Made by a program: the position numbers and the translations under genes
DNA from: Cordylochernes scorpioides
Lineage: Eukaryota; Arthropoda; Arachnida; Pseudoscorpiones; Chernetidae
Assembly (NCBI GenBank): GCA_030710605.1
Contig: CP092877.1
Coordinates: 558,001-622,000 of the forward strand
Reading direction: 5' to 3'
DNA length: 64,000 nt
In this document: one piece after another, positions 21,405 through 31,325 of the stretch
Layout: the number at the start of each line of letters is the position of its first letter
Position numbering within the stretch: position 1 is the first letter of the stretch
Notes under the pieces: model-generated
What the model saw: the letters and a program-made list of their open reading frames with translations, nothing else
What the model was told of the DNA's origin: nothing
Databases searched by the model: none

Positions 21405-22870
21405 CAGTAATCCCTCGTTAAGACGAACTCAACGGGAGAATGAAATACCCTTTTCGTCTTAAAAGAATATATACCGAATTCGTATAAACCGAATTCGTAT
21501 TAGACGAATTGAATTCGTGGTATCCGGGGGTTGTACTTATGTACTACTGATGAGTAAGAAAACTACATTTCTGAGGAATAACGAATAAATTTATTTGAAA
21601 ACAATATTAATGAAAATATTTTATAATTTTAAGGAACAACAATTATGTATATGTATGTACATAAAGTATTTTATTTTAAAAGACAATATGGATAATATAA
21701 TCACAATGTAAGGCAATAACATGAGAATATAAGTTTATTTTAAAACACAAATAAAAAAGAACAACAAAAGAAACAACTTACATAATATACTTGGTACATA
21801 CAATGTTTATGTGTATGCAGCATATGCAGTATGCATAGAGTATCCTATATCTGGGTTTTCTCTGCAGGCTTCAGAAAGTCTGTTATAGTGTTTTGGTGGT
21901 ATTTGATTGGGCACTGTTTCAGACACTCCCTTCTTATTTTATCCAGGTCATCTTCAAAATGAACATCAATATCCGCAGAGGTTTTGGACAGCTTCTGGAG
22001 GGTTTCGAGGGCCGCGATTACTTCCCTTCTAGTAGGCATCATTATCTCTTCTTTCGCCTCATCGTCTTCTGTTTCTTCTTCTTCTTTCTTCTTTTCTTCT
22101 AATTTGGGTGAACCGCAAATTTCCAACCCTTCATCCAGGGCAACATACTCCAGGAAAGTCAAAGTCTCAGCTGGGTTTGTAGCTGAAAGGAGTTTGGTCC
22201 ATTCTTCAGGCTCATCAAGCATTGTTTCTGGAAGTGAAAACGAATCAGCTGTTTTTTCCACACCCAATGAGACACTTATTTCTTTAGCCTTTTCTTTGAC
22301 AAGTGCGCCGGATACAGGAATATTATTTTGTCTACTTTTTAAAACCATTTTAAAAGCTAATCTTCCACGTCTTGATGGGATGCTTTTCGAAGTCGTTTTG
22401 AAGAGCTCGAAGACCCTGAGGCAACAGCCGCATCTATTTTTTCTTTGCTTTTTAGAATGGTTGATAATGTGGATTTCGCAATTTGAAAATTTGGCACAAT
22501 AGAGTCGAAATTTTCCACTGATTGAGTACATGGAACGACCCCAAGGGGATGGTTTCATAGAAAATGAGTCATCATAACAAACAAAGGACGAATGTTTACA
22601 CAAAAGACAAAGAGAGCCAATACTTGATATCAACGGCGTTTTTGTTGTTTTAATAGTTTATTGTTTTACTTATAACTCGCCTTTAAAAACATATTAGAAT
22701 TCGTTTTAACCGATTGATTAGTTCTGCTGGGGGCTAAATTTAATTTGTATTTCGTCATAACCGAATATTTCGTCTTAACCGGCAAAATCTCTTTGGAAAG
22801 CATTGAAATTTAACGGGGGAAAATAAACGGTTCGCGCAAACCGAGAGTTCGTAATAACGAGGGATTACTG
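21405..22870 (-). mobile_element. Tigger-family DNA transposon, internally deleted, 1,466 bp
   Basis: Inverted ends CAGTAATCCCTCGTTAAGAC and CGTAATAACGAGGGATTACTG are flanked by TA on each side (21403-21404 and 22871-22872), the Tc1/mariner-pogo target duplication. It sits in the left arm of fold-back element Z. A complete Tigger is about 2.4-2.7 kb, so roughly 1 kb, including the DDE core, is missing. A short MITE with the same ends lies at 48278-48474. Confidence 0.92.
21845..22520 (-). pseudogene. Tigger transposase remnant (HTH and C-terminal tail, no DDE core)
   Basis: On the minus strand, near 22500-22400, one frame gives the psq-type helix-turn-helix (FQIAKSTLSTILKSKEKI) and a serine-rich linker. 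That frame hits a TAG near 22350, and the sequence continues in another frame with the CENP-B-type HTH start (NNIPVSGALVKEKAKEIS). About 25 residues later the frame jumps straight to the Tigger C-terminal region (TFLEYVALDEGLE, an acidic Glu/Lys tract, RREVIAALETL and the tail ITDFL) with stop near 21845. The DDE catalytic domain is absent. The 262-codon frame at 21845-22633 is therefore a deletion-plus-frameshift product with a non-native N-terminus. It cannot transpose; residual DNA binding is possible but unsupported. Confidence 0.85.
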
Positions 22871-23873
22871 TATAGAGGTATTCACGTTCTTGTGAATTTT
22901 TGTTAATGCATTATTATACAATACTAGAATATTGGCCAGTTCTACACACAGGTGTAGAACGACAGCCAGTCCTGAGCCTGTTTAAAGTCTTACTTTATTA
23001 AAGCTAAAAATAAAGTACAGAAAGTCTATATATTTCACAAATGTATTTTAAATTCACCAAATGTGAATTAATGGGAGAAACTGTTCTCCACGATATAATG
23101 TTTAATTATTTTTTTCTATTCTCCGAATATAAATATATTAAAAATAAGAATGGGATATCCTGAACAGGAGCACATATGCTTTTCAGAAGGCAAAGCGCCA
23201 TCTGGTAGAACAAAAATCAACTAAACATTGATTTAACCTGTTCCTTGTTTAGTTGATTTCTGTTCTACCAGATGGCGCTCTGCCTTCTTAAAAGCACATT
23301 TGCTCCTGGTCAGGATATAGCTTTTTTTATTTTTAATAATATATATTCATATATATATTCGGAGAATAGAAAAAATAATTATGTGTTAAACATTATATCG
23401 TGAAGAACAGTTTCTCCCATTAATTCACATTTAGTAAATTTAAAATACATTTGTGAAATATATAGACTTACTGAACTTTATTTTTAGCTTTAATAAAGTA
23501 AGACTTTAAACAGGCTCAGGACTGGCTGTCGTTCTACACCTGTTTGTAGAACTGGCCATTATTCTAGTATTGTTATAGTAATGCATTAACAAAAATTCAC
23601 AAGAACGTGAATACCTCTATATTGGGGAAATGCTGCATCATGTTTGATTGAAATTAGTCAAAAACATATAATCTTAAATTGAAAAAAAATAAAAAATAAT
23701 ATATATATATACATAGTTAAACCTGTCTATAGCGCCTCCTCTAAAGAGCGCCCGATTTTAAATACGTAGTACGATGCGATTTACATTAAAAGTGACCTGT
23801 CTATAGCACCCCCTATCTATAGCACCCTATTTTGGTGAGTCCCAAGAGGGGGCGCTATAGACAGGTTCAACTG

Positions 23874-24370
23874 TATATATATATATATTAGCAATGTTAA
23901 CATTAGTTTCAAAATATTTTCAATTGATATTTATTTTTGATAGGTTATACTTTTATTATATTTAATCAATAACGCTGCTACTATATGACATCATTTGTAA
24001 GATTTATTCACGGACAGGAATCTTTGGCAGGAGTTACATAAGTGAAGAACTTTAACAAGAATTCAAGAAAAGAAATATAACAATAATTTGCGAGGTATAA
24101 TTGTTAAAATTATTATCATATTTGTTCTTGTGTGTAATTGAAAATATGGAAACTCTCTCGGATGAATCAAATTAGTTATGAAAAAAACATAAGTGAGGAA
24201 TCTATTAAGTATTAACCTGCTGAACCAATAAAAATCATTCAATATTAATTTAACATTTTCAAATAGATTTAAATCAATATGAGACTATTTTTTATATTAA
24301 TACAAGATTAATTTATTAAATTTATATATATACAATAATATCAGAGAACTTGATAAAAGTCGTTTTTCAC
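23874..24370. other. AT-rich downstream flank of ankyrin gene B
   Basis: Collinear with 5967-6470 and without a gene. Confidence 0.5.
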
Positions 24371-25888
24371 CTAATCATTCGTCCTCTCTGTGACGATGTC
24401 AGTAGGAAGGTACTGTACCCAATTCCAGAAATGTAGTTGCTTCACAATCTTCAACATAAATGATTTATTCGCCTTTGTAAAATCAAGTTTCTCAGCAGTT
24501 GAGAAGCATTTGCAAAGTGAAATTGCACATTCAACACTTTTATTGAAACTTTCTTTGATAAACTCAGCGTAAATAGGGAAAGTATCATTGTATAAAGACA
24601 AGTTCATCTCTATGGCTTGTCGTAGACCTATGGCGTCATTAGACAGAAATCCCATTACTTTGTGTTGATCAGTTTCTGTCAAGAACCTGTATAGAGAAAT
24701 ATCACTTTTACCTAAAATTTGATTTTGCATCAGTTGTACCTGACTCTGGCAGTCATTCCACCAGTCAGACAAATCCTTTTGCAAGCGAATATCTTCTGGC
24801 TTGTTTATTGTTGGATGCTGAATGACGAAATACTTTATCATTGCTTTTATGATTGGCCTACAAATAAGAATATTATTTCTAACCATCCCATTTCTTAAAA
24901 ATATCTCTAAATCTATATCACCAGTATTTCTCAATAATAATTCTAGGGTCCTCATATTTTTATTATAAAAGTTATTGTCTAAAATTAATACTACACACAT
25001 CTTTGCAGCTGTAATTAAAGGTGTTTCTCCATTTTCATTTCTCAGGTTCGCATCAGCTCCAGCTTCAATAAGAGTCTCTACAATGTTTTCATTCGATTTC
25101 CAAGCTGCTCTATGCAGGGGGGTATCTTCATCTTTATTTCTGGAATCTATTATGGCACCTGCCATTATTAATAACTTAGCAATTTCTTTACTATCATTTT
25201 CCGATGTATTCGCTAGAGGAGTGTTGCCATGTGGACCTTTTTGATTTATATCTACACCTAGTTTAATCAAGAATTCCACAACCTCTTGGGCCTGCTCTAT
25301 ACATGCCTCTCCTAACAATGGTTCCATAAATTTAGGACAAATGTTGATGTCGGCTCCCGCGTCATATAATATTCTGAAATTTTCAAAATTTGCCCTGAGT
25401 GTGAAGTAGATTGCTGTGCGCCCTATATAATCTTTGGCCTCTACATCAACTCCCCTTTTAAGCAATTCCTTCATAAAGCGTGTATTATATTTACCTGAAG
25501 CAAGCATTAATAGAGTACTACCGCAACGTAGCTCTGCATTATAATCTGCCCCTAAATCAATCAAGTTATAGAATATTTCAAAATGTTCATAGTATATAGA
25601 ATTATATAAAACCGTTTCGCCATTTGCATTACTTGCATTTATATTTGCTCCATTGTCTACTAAGAATCTGAACATGTCAAAATTTTTCATCTTTGTAGCT
25701 AGATGAAGTGGGGTATCACAATCTATAAGAACCCCTCTCCAACCATCTTCCATTACTTCATGATTGTATTCTGACATCTCTTCTGAGTCCAACTCTACAT
25801 TTACCTCTACACCTTCTTCTAATAACTTCTTCACTTCCTCTAAGTTCCCATTCCTTATTGCTCGGAACAATTTTATTTTTAATTCCAT
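24371..25888 (-). CDS. Ankyrin-repeat protein, 505 aa (copy B)
   Basis: Full-length paralogue of the protein encoded at 6471-7988, with the same length, start, stop and ankyrin-repeat layout (residues 1-310 repeats, 311-505 helical tail). Twenty-four residues differ, including E4K, E144K, E252K, E296K, E348K and the reverse K91E. P126L changes the TPLMLA repeat motif to TLLMLA. There are no stops or indels. By eye about 26 nucleotide differences change the protein and about 4 are silent. Its flanks are also duplicated, so it would share the promoter of copy A. Either both genes are expressed and diverging, or they are young and not yet decayed; the sequence alone cannot decide. Confidence 0.85.
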   Translation of the reverse strand: MELKIKLFRAIRNGNLEEVKKLLEEGVEVNVELDSEEMSEYNHEVMEDGWRGVLIDCDTPLHLATKMKNFDMFRFLVDNGANINASNANGETVLYNSIYYEHFEIFYNLIDLGADYNAELRCGSTLLMLASGKYNTRFMKELLKRGVDVEAKDYIGRTAIYFTLRANFENFRILYDAGADINICPKFMEPLLGEACIEQAQEVVEFLIKLGVDINQKGPHGNTPLANTSENDSKEIAKLLIMAGAIIDSRNKDEDTPLHRAAWKSNENIVETLIEAGADANLRNENGETPLITAAKMCVVLILDNNFYNKNMRTLELLLRNTGDIDLEIFLRNGMVRNNILICRPIIKAMIKYFVIQHPTINKPEDIRLQKDLSDWWNDCQSQVQLMQNQILGKSDISLYRFLTETDQHKVMGFLSNDAIGLRQAIEMNLSLYNDTFPIYAEFIKESFNKSVECAISLCKCFSTAEKLDFTKANKSFMLKIVKQLHFWNWVQYLPTDIVTERTND

Positions 25889-26233
25889 TTTTAAAAATTC
25901 CGTCGAAATTTAAAGGGTTGAAAGAATTTTCAATGCTTTCAGTGAATCAAGGCGTAGTTAGTTTATTATTTAATTTTACATATATTTTAAAAAGCATTGA
26001 ACGAGACGAAGTTATAAAATATGTGAAGATTGTACAAATATATAATAAATCTGTTATGATGCATTATTTTTTCATATATTTTCATTGATATATTTTATAA
26101 ATATATATATTTTTTACAATAAAATATTAAATCATTTATATCTACAGGAAACTGGGTTCATTAATATATTTATAGTCGATAAATATATATAAATATGTTT
26201 CAATATATTTAAATATATATTTGATATCCATAT
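25889..26233. other. AT-rich upstream flank of ankyrin gene B
   Basis: Collinear with 7989-8327. It contains an extra CAATGCTTT word relative to copy A. No defined promoter motif can be supported. Confidence 0.45.
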
Positions 26234-26560
26234 GTAATATAGTGTAACAGCCAAACATGTAGACACAATCCAGCTCGCCAGTTTGGCCATTATGTAATAT
26301 AGTTATAGTGTAACAGCCAAACTTGTAGACACAATCCAGCTCGCCAGTTTGGCCATTATGTAAAATAGTTATAGTGTAACAACCAAACATGTAGACACAA
26401 TCCAACGCACCAGTTTGGCCATCATGTAATATAAATATAGTGTAACAACCAAACATGTTTACAGAATCCAACTCGCCAGTTTGGCCATTATGTAATATAG
26501 TTATAGTGTAACAACCAAACATGTAGACACAATCCAACTCGCCAGTTTGGTCATTATTAG
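26234..26560. repeat. 66-bp minisatellite array 3
   Basis: About five units, two fewer than the corresponding array in copy A (8328-8777). The minus-strand frame of 22-residue repeats stays open. Confidence 0.9.
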
Positions 26561-26777
26561 ACTATACAGTTACGAGCGTCATGCGTTCTTAATCCTTCAT
26601 TCATTTTTCATGTCTGTCACCGTTTGCTTTTTTTTTTTTGGAATGGCGCCCTCGTATTGGTTGGCTAAGATCACGCCAATTTATATTACGGCGCCAATTT
26701 ATAATTGTAACAAATAGTATTTGAATGAAAACATTCAATCGGGTAAAACACGGGCGTTGCCCGGGTCATTCGGCTAG
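26561..26777 (+). mobile_element. Helitron-like insertion, copy B
   Basis: Matches 8778-8996 and ends CGGGCGTTGCCCGGGTCATT CGGCTAG (split here for length), with CTAG at 26774-26777. Confidence 0.75.
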
Positions 26778-27109
26778 TGTAATATAGTTATAGTGTAACA
26801 ACCAAACATGTTTACACAATCCAGCTCGCCAGTTTGACCATTATGTAATATACAGTAGTTAGAGTGTAACAGCCAAACATGTAGACACAATCCAACTCGC
26901 CAGTTTGACCATTATGTAATATAATTATAGTGTAACAATCAAAGATGTTTACACAATCCAACTCGCCAGTTTGGCCATTATGTAATATAATTATAGTGTA
27001 ACAACCAAACATGTAGACACAATCCAACTCGCCAGTATGGCCATTATGTAATATAGTTATAGTGTAACAACCAAACATGTAGACACAATCCAACTCGCCA
27101 GTTTGGTCA
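26778..27109. repeat. 66-bp minisatellite array 4
   Basis: About five units following the Helitron insertion; the array ends where Helitron-A starts at 27110. Confidence 0.85.
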
Positions 27110-27853
27110 TCTACTTATATATTTGCCTTATTCTGTCTGTTTGTCTGTTTGAAGCTCACGGATGGGATTTTTCATAACCATCGGTGGTTCAGTGGTAGAA
27201 TGCTCGCCTGCCACGCGGGCGGCCCGGGTTCGATTCCCGGCCGATGCATTTTTTTTTTTTTTACAATTTTTAAAACTCATTTATATATTATACAAGAATG
27301 ACATCCACGGCGCTAATTTATAATTGTAACGAATAGTATTTGAATAAAAGCATTTAATCGGGTAAAACCCGGGCGTTGCCCGGGTCATTTGTATATAATA
27401 ATTGTATAAACGAATGCAAGACAAAATCACCGCGAATGTTTCTTTTTTTTTTGGCAATTTCTTTTTAAGGCAATTATCGTTATTTATCGTTAATTTTTGT
27501 TTCGATTTTATTGAAAAAAAAAACGATATGGTGCCTTTAAAAAATGATCTTTATTACTATGCAGTTTTCTATTTAGTCAATATACCTAAGTTCATGTTGC
27601 AAATGTAATTATCTCTATCGATTTAGTAGGTGAAATGCAAAAAGAAAATCGACATGATGAAATCTTTATGAAAATTCACATTTTTATTTTTATATTTTCA
27701 AGACACACACAGTTTGGAACGGGACGTTTCAGAAGAGTGACGACATCCATGGCGCCAATTTATAATTGTAACGAATAGTATTTGAATTAAAACGTTTTTA
27801 AAATATATACGCACTCGGGTAAAACCCGGGCGTTGCCCGGGCCATTCGTCTAG
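27110..27853 (+). mobile_element. Helitron-A, complete, carrying one tRNA-Gly
   Basis: It starts TCTACTTATATATTTGCC after host A-type sequence and ends with the stem-loop CCCGGGCGTTGCCCGGG, CCATTCGT and CTAG at 27850-27853. The order is 5' end, CTGTCTGTTTGTCTG repeats, tRNA-Gly module, an internal copy of the same stem-loop (near 27370), an AT-rich body, then the 3' end. There is no Rep/helicase, so it is non-autonomous. The next Helitron begins at the very next base. Confidence 0.8.
27178..27247 (+). tRNA. tRNA-Gly (GCC), C1:C72 mismatch
   Basis: A 70-nt cloverleaf identical to the canonical copies except that the first base is C (CCATCGG against CCGATGC), so the terminal acceptor pair is broken. 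Internal promoter boxes are intact (TGGTTCAGTGG; GGTTCGATTCC) and a T13 run follows, so it could be transcribed. It is embedded in a Helitron. Confidence 0.7.
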
Positions 27854-27933
27854 TCTACTTATATATTTGCCTTATTCTGTCTGTTTGTTTGTCTGTTTGT
27901 TTGTCTGAAGCTCACGGATGGGAATTTTCATAA

Positions 27934-28003
27934 CCATCGGTGGTTCTGTGTTAGAATGCTCGCCTGCCACGCGAGCGGCCCGGGTTCGATTCCCGGCCGA
28001 TGC
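27934..28003 (+). pseudogene. tRNA-Gly (GCC) pseudogene
   Basis: Same 70-nt unit as the neighbours, but with C1, changes in the D-loop (TTCTGTGTTAG instead of TTCAGTGGTAG, damaging the A box) and an anticodon-stem change (GCGAG). Probably non-functional. Confidence 0.7.
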
Positions 28004-28232
28004 ATTTTTTTTTTTTTACAATTTTTAAAACTCATTTATATATTATACAAGAATGACATCCACGGCGCCAATTTATAATTGTAACGAATAGTATTTGAAT
28101 AAAAGCATTTAATCGGGTAAAACCCGGGCGTTGCCCGGGTCATTCGTATATAATAATCTACTTATATATTTGCCTTATTCTGTCTGTTTGTTTGTCTGTT
28201 TGTCTGAAGCTCACGGATGGGATTTTTCATAA

Positions 28233-28302
28233 CCATCGGTGGTTCACTGGTAGAATGCTCGCCTGCCACGCGGGCGGCCCGGGTTCGATTCCCGGCCGAT
28301 GC
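28233..28302 (+). tRNA. tRNA-Gly (GCC), C1:C72 mismatch
   Basis: Cloverleaf with anticodon GCC and intact B box; the first base is C and the D-loop has CACTGG instead of CAGTGG. A T9 run follows. Second unit of the tandem Helitron module. Confidence 0.65.
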
Positions 28303-28528
28303 ATTTTTTTTTTACAATTTTTAAAACTCATTTATATATTATACAAGAATAACATCCACGGCGCCAATTTATAATTGTAACGAATAGTATTTGAATAAAA
28401 GCATTTAATCGGGTAAAACCCGGGCGTTGCCCGGGTCATTCGTATATAATAATCTACTTATATATTTGCCTCATTCTGTCTGTTTGTTTGTCTGTTTGTC
28501 TGAAGCTCACGGATGGGATTTTTCATAA

Positions 28529-28598
28529 CCATCGGTGGTTCACTGGTAGAATGCTCGCCTGCCACGCGGGCGGCCCGGGTTCGATTCCCGGCCGATGC
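28529..28598 (+). tRNA. tRNA-Gly (GCC), C1:C72 mismatch
   Basis: Identical to the copy at 28233-28302, as expected for a tandem duplication of the module; followed by T10. The same caveat applies on the broken terminal pair. Confidence 0.65.
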
Positions 28599-29294
28599 AT
28601 TTTTTTTTTTACAATTTTTAAAACTCATTTATATATTATACAAGAATAACATCCACGGCGCCAATTTATAATTGTAACGAATAGTATTTGAATAAAAGCA
28701 TTTAATCGGGTAAAACCCGGGCGTTGCCCGGGTCATTCGTATATAATAATTGTATAAACGAATGCAAGACAAAATCACCGCGAATGTTTTTTTTTTTAAG
28801 GCAATTTCTTTTTAAGGCAATTATCGTTATTTATCGTTAATTTTTATTTCGATTTTATTGAAAAAAAAAACGATATGGTGCCTTTAAAAAATGATCTTTA
28901 TTACTATGCAGTTTTCTATTTAGTCAATATACCTAAGTTCATGTTGCAAATGTAATTATCTCTATCGATTTAGTAGGTGAAATGTAAAAAAAAAAAAATC
29001 GACATGATGAAATCTTTATGAAAATTCACATTTTTATTTTTATATTTTCAAGACACACACAGTTTGGGGCGGGACGTTTCACAAGAGAGACATCCACGGC
29101 GCCAATTTATAATTGTAACGAATAGTATTTTAATTGAAACATTTTAAAAACACACAGTTTGGAACGGGACGTTTCACAAGAGTGACATCCATGGCGCCAA
29201 TTTATAATTGTAACGAATAGTATTTGAATTAAAACGTTTTTAAAATATATACGCACTCGGGTAAAACCCGGGCGTTGCCCGGGCCATTCGCTAG

Positions 29295-29425
29295 TTATGT
29301 AATATAGTTATAGTGTAACAACCAAACATGATTACACAATCCAGTTCGCCAGTTTGACCATTATGTAATATAGTTATAGTATAACAGCCAAACATCCAAC
29401 AGGCCAGTTTGGCCATTATGTAATA
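29295..29425. repeat. 66-bp minisatellite, two units
   Basis: Host repeat into which the neighbouring Helitrons inserted; the second unit has lost about 10 bp. Confidence 0.8.
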
Positions 29426-31255
29426 CTAGAAGAAAGGCCCGGGCAACGCCCAGGGTTTACCTGAGTGCGAATATATTTTAAAAACGTTGTCTTGGGTGGT
29501 CGCTATAGACAGGGTGGTCTGTATAGACAGGTGTATGTATCACACAGCCGATAACAGGGTTGTCTTGGGTGGCCGCTATAGACAGGTGTATGTATCACAC
29601 AGCTGATAACAGGGTTATCTAGAATGGCCGCTATATACAGGGTGGTCTGTATAGACAGGTGGATGTATCACACAGCTGATAATAAGGTTGTCTAGAGTGG
29701 TCGCTATAGACAGGGTGGTCTGTATAGACAGGTGGATGTATCACACAGCTGATAACAGGGTTGTATAGGGTGGTCGCTATAGACAGGGTGGTCTGTATAG
29801 ACAGGTGGATGTATCACACAGCTGATAACAGGGTTGTATAGGGTGGTCGCTATAGACAGGGTGGTCTGTATAGAAAGGTGGATGTATCACACAGCTGATA
29901 ACAGGGTTGTCTAGGGTGACCGCTATAGAAAGGGTGGTCTGTATAGACAGGTGTATGCATCACACAGCTGTGTATAGACAGGTGGATGTAACACCTATAG
30001 ACAGGGTGGTCTGTATAGACAGGTGGATGTATCACACAACTGATAACAGGGTTGTCTAGAGTGGTCGCTATAGACAGGGAGGTCTGTATAGACAGGTGTA
30101 TGCATCACACAGCTGATAACAGGGTTGTCTAGGGTGGTCGCTATAGACAGGGTGGTCTGTATAGACAGGTGTATGCATCACACAGCTGATAACAGGGTTG
30201 TCTAGGGTGGTCGCTATAGACAGGGTGGTCTGTATAGACAGGTGGATGTATCACACAGCTGATAACAGGGTTGTCTAGGGTGACCGCTATAGACAGGGTA
30301 GTCTGTATAGACAGGTGTATGCATCACACAGCTGTGTATAGACAGGTGGATGTAACACCTATAGACAGGGTGGTCTGTATAGACAGGTGGATGTATCACA
30401 CAGCTGATAACAGGGTTGTCTAGAGTGGTCGCTATAGACAGGGTGGTCTGTATAGACAGGTGTATTCATCACACAGCTGATAACAGGGTTGTCTAGGGTG
30501 GTCGCTATAGACAGGGTGGTCTGTATAGACAGGTGGATGTATCACACAGCTGATAACAGGGTTGTCTAGGGTGACCGCTATAGACAGGGTGGTCTGTATA
30601 GACAGGTGTATGCATCACACAGCTGATAACAGGGTTGTCTAGGGTGGTCGCTATAGACAGGGTGGTCTGTATAGACAGGTGGATGTATCACACAGCTGAT
30701 AACAGGGTTGTCTAGAGTGGTCGCTATAGACAGGGTGGCCTGTATAGACAGGTGTATGCATCACACAGCTGATAACAGGGTTGTCTAGGGTGGTCGCTAT
30801 AGACAGGGTGGTCTGTATAGACAGGTGGATGTATCACACAGCTGATAACAGGGTTGTCTAGAGTGGTCGCTATAGACAGGGTGGTCTGTATAGACAGGTG
30901 GATGTATCACACAGCTGATAACAGGGTTGTCTAGGGTGGTCGCTATAGACAGGGTGGTCTGTATAGACAGGTGGATGTATCACACAGCTGATAACAGGGT
31001 TGTCTAGAGTGGTCGCTATAGACAGGGTGGTCTGTTTAGACAGGTGTATGCATCACACAGCTGATAACAGGGTTGCCTAGGGTGACCGCTATAGACAGGG
31101 TGGTCTGTATAGACAGGTGGATGTAACACACAGCTGATAACAGGGTTGTCTAGAGGGGGGCGGGCAGGTAGGTCACGTGTTTACTGGCGGCCAATGGGCG
31201 CGCATTCTATCCGTGAGCTTCAGACAGACAGACAGACAGACAGAATAAGGCAAAT
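29426..31255 (-). mobile_element. Helitron on the minus strand filled with 73-bp repeats
   Basis: Left end CTAG (29426-29429), then AAGAAAGG and the stem-loop CCCGGGCAACGCC (3' end inverted). The right end is the inverse of CTACTTATATATTTGCC at 31239-31255. About 29470-31150 is a 73-bp minisatellite on the minus strand, roughly 22-23 units, followed by a unique GC-rich piece with CACGTG and (CAGA)n. It is the mirror image of 31326-34516. Confidence 0.8.
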
Positions 31256-31325
31256 ATATAAGTAGTTAATTATAGTTTAACAACCAAACATGTAGACACA
31301 ATCCAACTCGCCAGTATGGCCATTA
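31256..31325. repeat. Single 66-bp unit between two inverted Helitrons
   Basis: One copy of the 66-bp satellite unit remains between the 5' ends of the two 73-bp-repeat Helitrons, which shows they inserted independently into the same array. Confidence 0.75.

Larger units (their letters stand above)
19749..23873. mobile_element. MITE X, copy B, with nested Y, Z and Tigger
   Basis: Counterpart of 3323-5966: ends CAGTTAAACCTGTCTATAG and the inverse CAGGTTCAACTG, with TA flanks. It contains Y (19939-21333) and Z (about 21339-23690), and Z in turn holds a Tigger (21405-22870). That is three levels of nesting. Confidence 0.75.
19198..27135. repeat. Segmental duplication, copy B
   Basis: Direct repeat of 2758-9297 with the same internal order. 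It is about 1.4 kb longer because a Tigger element lies at 21405-22870. Left edge: the two copies begin to match at ATTGAAATGCCAAG. In copy A this is abutted by the copia LTR, whereas here Helitron-B sequence precedes it, so the copia insertion is not part of the duplicated unit. Confidence 0.95.
27854..29294 (+). mobile_element. Helitron-A, second copy, tRNA module in three tandem units
   Basis: Begins TCTACTTATATA directly after the CTAG of the previous element and ends at CTAG 29291-29294. The 5' module (5' end, tRNA-Gly, stem-loop) is repeated head to tail at 27854-28156, 28157-28452 and 28453-28748. The body (28749-29294) then matches 27396-27853 with one extra ~100-bp internal repeat (29040-29160). 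No coding sequence. Confidence 0.8.

Noticed and set aside
21893-22502. Plus-strand ORFs (69 and 172 codons) over the Tigger
   Set aside because: Opposite-strand shadows of the transposase remnant; Ser-rich composition comes from reversed Glu/Lys codons.
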